Source: JAVBLK01 sp031553565
GTDB lineage: Bacteria > Bacillota > Clostridia > Christensenellales > DUVY01
Length of the DNA stretch: 64,000 bases
Reading direction: 5' to 3'
Assembly: GCA_031553565.1 (NCBI GenBank)
Contig: JAVBLK010000023.1
Span: 1 to 64,000 of the forward strand
Position 1 is the first letter of the stretch, and every line of letters starts with the position of its first letter. The position numbers were made by a program, and so were the translations under genes. The notes beneath the pieces are model-generated. The model worked only from the letters and a program-made list of their open reading frames with translations, was not told where the DNA came from and did not search any database. Positions 60,078 to 64,000 of the stretch are shown in pieces.

Positions 60078-61544
60078 GTGGACGAAAGGAAAAACGACAG
60101 AAAAAGAAGCGCGTCTTCCGCCGCAATAAGCGCGGCGCGGATACTGCCGCACAATACCGAGGCGGAGCAGTCCGTACTGGCCTGCGTTTTTTTGGATAAG
60201 AACGCGACCTTTTACATAATGGAAAACGTTAAGGCCGAGGATTTCTATAACGAGCACCATACCGAGATTTTCGAGGCGATGCGCGATATTTACGCCAAGA
60301 GTATCCCCGTCGATTTTATCACGCTGACCGAGGAATTAGAGTCCCGCAGCGTGATGGAGAGCGTGGGCGGGATGACCTATATTTCCGCGCTTACCAACAT
60401 AGTGCCGTCGGCGGCGAACTTCCGCCACTATGTCGAGATCGTCAAAAAGCATTCGCTGACAAGGCGGCTGATCGCGGCTGCCAACAGGATCGCGGACGCG
60501 GCGTTTAACCCCGCCGAGGCCCTGGACGATCCGGAGGCCGACGTCCTGGCCTACGCGGAAAAGCAGATATTCGATATCGGCGAGTCGCAATCCAAGGGCG
60601 CGCTGTCGCATATTTCGGAAGGGCTGGACGAGGCTATCGAAAAGATCGACCTTATCCACCGCGACAAGGACGCGCTGCGCGGCATCCCCACGGGCTTTCG
60701 TGACCTCGACTATATAACGAACGGGCTGCAGAGGAGCGACCTTGTGCTGGTCGCGGCGCGCCCCTCGGTCGGTAAAACCGCGCTGGGCATGAATATCGTG
60801 CAGAATATCGCGCTTAAGGCCAGGAAAAAGACGCCGGACGGCAAGAATACCGAGTTTTCGTGCGCGGTTTTTTCACTGGAAATGTCAGCGCGGCAGCTGG
60901 CGCACCGTATGCTGTGCTCGGTATCGGGCGTGTCGATGAAGGACTCTTTGTCCGGGCGGCTTTCAAAAGACGGCTTCAAGGAATTATGGATCGGCAAGAA
61001 GAGCCTTGCCGGCGCGCAGATCTATATAGACGACTCCTCGCTGGTGACGCCGGTCGATATTTTGTCAAAATGCAGAAGGCTGAAGCGCGAAAAGGGTCTG
61101 GACGTCATACTTATCGACTATCTGCAGCTGATGTACAGCGGCGCAAGGAAGGTCGAGAACCGTCAGACCGAGATCGCCGAGATAACAAGGCGTTTGAAGA
61201 TCGCCGCAAAGGAGCTGGACGTTCCGATACTCCTGCTGTCGCAGATGACCCGCGACGTGGAAAAGCGCGTGGGGCACAAGCCGCAGCTGTCGGACCTGCG
61301 CGAGAGCGGCGCGATCGAGCAGGACGCGGACATCGTTATGTTTATCAACAGGAAGTGCGAGCGGGACGATATGTCCAAGTCGGAGCTTGACCGTAACACG
61401 ATCGAGCTTATATTGGCAAAGCACAGAAACGGCGAGATCGGAACCGTCAAGCTGCTTTGGTACGGCGACAAGGTCTCGTTCGGCGATTTTGATGAAAATT
61501 ACGCCGGGGATTATGTCCCGGCGGAAGGCGAAGGGGAAGAATAA
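60078..61544 (+). CDS. dnaB: Replicative DNA helicase DnaB
   Basis: 488 residues, hexameric helicase of the replication fork. An N-terminal domain (LPHNTEAEQSVLACVFLD) and linker precede the RecA-like domain with Walker A ARPSVGKTALGM, Walker B VILIDYLQLMYS and DLRESGAIEQDADIVMFINR. It starts with GTG at 60078, with AAAGGA upstream. It is the first gene of a tight run with the transporter (5 nt) and fhs (overlap). Confidence 0.95.
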   Translation: MDERKNDRKRSASSAAISAARILPHNTEAEQSVLACVFLDKNATFYIMENVKAEDFYNEHHTEIFEAMRDIYAKSIPVDFITLTEELESRSVMESVGGMTYISALTNIVPSAANFRHYVEIVKKHSLTRRLIAAANRIADAAFNPAEALDDPEADVLAYAEKQIFDIGESQSKGALSHISEGLDEAIEKIDLIHRDKDALRGIPTGFRDLDYITNGLQRSDLVLVAARPSVGKTALGMNIVQNIALKARKKTPDGKNTEFSCAVFSLEMSARQLAHRMLCSVSGVSMKDSLSGRLSKDGFKELWIGKKSLAGAQIYIDDSSLVTPVDILSKCRRLKREKGLDVILIDYLQLMYSGARKVENRQTEIAEITRRLKIAAKELDVPILLLSQMTRDVEKRVGHKPQLSDLRESGAIEQDADIVMFINRKCERDDMSKSELDRNTIELILAKHRNGEIGTVKLLWYGDKVSFGDFDENYAGDYVPAEGEGEE

Positions 61545-61549
61545 GGCGG

Positions 61550-63034
61550 ATGCGTAAACGGGGCGAGGGCGAAAGACCTATGATCGCGTGGTACGGCAAG
61601 CTGTTTTACGGTGCCGGCACCCTTTCCTATGCCGTTGTTTCGCAGATGATGCTGGGGCTGATGATGCTGTTTGCGACCGACGCGCACAATGTTCCGCCTT
61701 ACCTTGCGGGGCTTGTTATGGCCGCGGGCTTTGCCGTCAGCGCGTTCGCCGACCCTTACGCAGGTTATATTTCGGGCAGGACAAAGAGCGTGATGTTCGG
61801 AAAACGCTTTGCCTATATCCTGGGCGGCATATTCCTGACCGCTTTCTTCAATATTCTTTTGTGGGCCATGCCCGTAAACATGGGGACGGCGCTTAAATTC
61901 CTGTGGCTGTTTATGTTTACGGTCGTCTTAAGCGCGATAATATCGGGCTTTTCGGTGCCGTACAACGCTTTGTCTGACGAGCTGTCGGGCGACTTAAGCG
62001 AACGGGCAGTCATCGAGAACTGTAAAAAGGTATTTTTTCTGGCGGCTTTGGCTGTGCCGACGCTGCTTTTGGGCTTTCTGATAAGGGACACCAAGGATCC
62101 AACGGGCTATGCAAACCTTGCCGCTGTCAATTCCTGTATAGTAATCGCGGCAGGGCTGTTTATGTTTTTCAGCACATATGCGCACCTGCCGCGCTTAAGC
62201 GCGAAGTACGCGCTTAAGGAAAACCCGAAATTAAAGTTTAAAGAGATATACTACAGCTTTTTCGACGGTTTGAAGGAAAGGGCTAGCCGCAATATAATAC
62301 TCGGTTATACCGCTAGTATGATGAGCGCGGCGTTTTTGATGTCCGCGGGGCTGCATTTCCTTATATATACCATGGGCTTGTCCACGGCGGCGGTCGCGGG
62401 GGCTTTGAGCGCGCTGTTCTTTTTTATGATTGCCTCGCAGCCGCTTTGGCAAAAGCTTTCTAAAACGCATGAAAAAAAATTCCTGATCCTTGTCGGGACG
62501 GTCGCGGCATTGATTGGTATTTTGATCATATGCGTCGTTTTCGCCGTGTTCAGGTACGCCCGCGCAGGGGGGACGCCTTTACCGTATATCATTATTGCCA
62601 TGGCGGTGATCGGCGCGGGCAGCGGCGCGATGCACACGGTGCCGTCGCTGATGCTGGCCGGTATAAGCGGCGGGGAGAATCCCGCAGGGAATAAGCACGG
62701 GCATTTACAGCTGATGTCGTTTATGTTCAAGGCTGCCCAGGGCGCGGTCATGCTGCTTTGCGGCGCGCTTATGTCGATATTCGGCTTTTCCGGGTCAAAG
62801 CCCGTTCAAAGCAGCCTTACCGTAAGTGCGATCGGGTGGATCGTGATATTGGGCGCCAGCTTGACATTGGGTGCGGCCGTCTATTTCTATACGGCGTCCG
62901 GAAAAGATAAGATGCCGCGGAAGGCAGAACCCGCGGCCGTTGAAAACGAAGCCGGCGGCGCGGAAAAAGAGAAGGAGCGCCTTCCGGAAGATACCATCGT
63001 GCCTGCAGGCGGCAGTAAAGGAGCGGAAGAATGA
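61550..63034 (+). CDS. GPH-type MFS sugar transporter
   Basis: 494 residues with about 12 membrane segments. Family features of the glycoside-pentoside-hexuronide cation symporters are visible: YGAGTLSYAVV, FADPYAGYISGRTKS, PYNALSDELS and a charged loop before the second half. A charged C-terminal tail (about 455-494) is rich in Glu and Lys. It probably moves a sugar or glycoside with Na+ or H+. It follows dnaB by 5 nt, a surprising place for a sugar carrier, and its stop overlaps the fhs start (ATGA). Confidence 0.8.
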   Translation: MRKRGEGERPMIAWYGKLFYGAGTLSYAVVSQMMLGLMMLFATDAHNVPPYLAGLVMAAGFAVSAFADPYAGYISGRTKSVMFGKRFAYILGGIFLTAFFNILLWAMPVNMGTALKFLWLFMFTVVLSAIISGFSVPYNALSDELSGDLSERAVIENCKKVFFLAALAVPTLLLGFLIRDTKDPTGYANLAAVNSCIVIAAGLFMFFSTYAHLPRLSAKYALKENPKLKFKEIYYSFFDGLKERASRNIILGYTASMMSAAFLMSAGLHFLIYTMGLSTAAVAGALSALFFFMIASQPLWQKLSKTHEKKFLILVGTVAALIGILIICVVFAVFRYARAGGTPLPYIIIAMAVIGAGSGAMHTVPSLMLAGISGGENPAGNKHGHLQLMSFMFKAAQGAVMLLCGALMSIFGFSGSKPVQSSLTVSAIGWIVILGASLTLGAAVYFYTASGKDKMPRKAEPAAVENEAGGAEKEKERLPEDTIVPAGGSKGAEE

Positions 63035-64000
63035 AAACTGATATCGAGATCGCGGCGGAGGCCAGGCTTAAAAACATAGCCGATATCGCGGCGGGGCTTA
63101 AAATCCCCGACGGCGCGGTTTCGCTTTACGGGAAATATAAGGCCAAGGTTTCGGTCGAAAAGCTGGCCGTAAGGAAGCCGGGCAAGCTGATACTTGTCAC
63201 CGCAATCAACCCGACCAAGGCGGGCGAGGGCAAGACAACTATGTCTATCGGCCTTGCCGACGCGTTAAGGCTGACGGGCGTAAGCGCGTGCCTCGCCTTG
63301 CGCGAGCCGTCCTTAGGCCCCGTTTTCGGGATGAAGGGAGGCGCGACAGGCGGGGGCTATTCGCAGGTGGTGCCGATGGACGAGATCAACCTGCATTTTA
63401 CGGGCGATTTTCACGCGATCACCTCGGCCAACAATCTTTTATGCGCGCTTATCGACAATCATATTAACAGCGGGAATCCGCTTAATATCGACGTTACGCG
63501 GGTGGTTTTTAAACGCTGCATGGACATGAATGACAGGGCGCTCAGGAATATCGTTATCGGCCTAGGCGGCAGCACTTCGGGAGCCCCGCGCGAGGACGGC
63601 TTTGAAATCACTGCGGCAAGCGAGATCATGGCGGTTTTGTGCTTAAGTTATGATCTTGCCGACCTTAAAAAGCGGCTGGGAATGATAGTGGCGGCCTATG
63701 ACAGACAGGGCAAGCCCGTAACAGCGGCGGACTTAAGGGCGGCGGATGCCATGGCGATACTTTTAAAGGACGCGATCGACCCGAACCTTGTGCAGACGCT
63801 TTCCGGGACGCCCGCTTTTATACACGGCGGGCCGTTCGCCAATATCGCTCACGGGTGCAACAGCGTCAGGGCGACCAGGGCGGCGTTGTCGGTATCCGAT
63901 TATGTGGTGACGGAGGCGGGCTTCGGCGCGGACCTTGGCGCGGAGAAATTTATCGATATAAAGTGCCGCGCGGCAGGCTTTGAAATCGGCGCGGTGGTAC
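63031..64000 (+). CDS. fhs: Formate-tetrahydrofolate ligase (5' part)
   Basis: Joins formate to tetrahydrofolate using ATP, feeding one-carbon metabolism and the Wood-Ljungdahl pathway. The first 323 residues are in the window; about 230 more are expected beyond the edge. Motifs: NPTKAGEGKTTMSIGLADAL (P-loop), REPSLGPVFGMKGGATGGGY and EAGFGADLGAEKF. The ATG overlaps the stop of the transporter, so the genes are translated in series. It links with the thyA/folA folate genes elsewhere in the window only by pathway. Confidence 0.95.
   Translation, partial: MKTDIEIAAEARLKNIADIAAGLKIPDGAVSLYGKYKAKVSVEKLAVRKPGKLILVTAINPTKAGEGKTTMSIGLADALRLTGVSACLALREPSLGPVFGMKGGATGGGYSQVVPMDEINLHFTGDFHAITSANNLLCALIDNHINSGNPLNIDVTRVVFKRCMDMNDRALRNIVIGLGGSTSGAPREDGFEITAASEIMAVLCLSYDLADLKKRLGMIVAAYDRQGKPVTAADLRAADAMAILLKDAIDPNLVQTLSGTPAFIHGGPFANIAHGCNSVRATRAALSVSDYVVTEAGFGADLGAEKFIDIKCRAAGFEIGAVV

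Noticed and set aside
1..64000. Prophage or integrative element
   Set aside because: No integrase, structural phage gene, conjugation gene or att-like duplication at the tRNA-Ser gene was found.

Overview
The window looks like chromosomal DNA of a spore-forming, low-to-mid GC Clostridia-type bacterium (Firmicutes; a Christensenellales-like lineage is only a guess). Three lines point there. First, gene order: dnaX-ybaB-recR, and mrnC...rlmB-sigH. Second, a CwlJ-like cortex hydrolase next to a GerQ-like protein. Third, LytTR/GHKL signalling pairs, BspA-like lipoproteins, and fhs. Most genes look near 50% GC by eye. One two-gene operon (31.6-33.6 kb) and one small membrane gene (42.1 kb) are clearly AT-richer.

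Layout. 0-8 kb: the tail of an unknown gene, a LytTR regulator with a GHKL kinase, then a carbohydrate locus made of a duplicated Ig/CBM-like lipoprotein and a membrane-anchored GH3 enzyme with swapped domain order. 8-10.5 kb: tRNA-Ser(GCU), the HU gene and a BspA-like lipoprotein among MITE-like repeats. 10.5-16.1 kb: a hybrid histidine kinase with an HD-GYP regulator, and a GHKL-type sensor whose ATPase domain looks degraded. 16.1-21.6 kb: YigZ, a serine-palmitoyltransferase-like PLP enzyme, galM, a small unknown gene, and a DUF4143 ATPase flanked by inverted repeats. 21.7-31.5 kb: pcrA-ligA, an MDR oxidoreductase, a cluster of repeats, a K/E-rich membrane protein and asnS behind a leader with two terminator-like hairpins. 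31.6-33.6 kb: an AAA ATPase plus TOPRIM pair with a consensus promoter, the best candidate here for a novel (anti-phage) system. 33.6-42.7 kb: phosphoesterase, NYN/OST-HTH protein, ychF, argS, an OmpR-type two-component system and a zinc-ribbon protein. 42.7-49.7 kb: mrnC, an XRE regulator, thyA-fic-folA, rlmB, sigH, dnaX, ybaB, recR. 49.8-53 kb: germination and spore-coat-like genes and an rRNA methyltransferase. 53-64 kb: ACT/UPF0237 with UPF0210 split by a 146-bp tandem repeat, pepF, an exported protein, typA, dnaB, a GPH-type transporter and the start of fhs.

Two window-wide patterns stand out. Many genes carry a promoter whose -10 box ends only 6-9 nt before the start codon and lack a Shine-Dalgarno site, so they are probably transcribed leaderless. 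Non-coding gaps also hold at least four families of small non-autonomous repeats, some nested in each other, several sharing a small central hairpin. No rRNA, CRISPR array, recognisable transposase or prophage was seen. Coordinates of starts were chosen by Shine-Dalgarno, promoter position and family fit. All functional calls rest on recognised motifs read by eye, not on searches.
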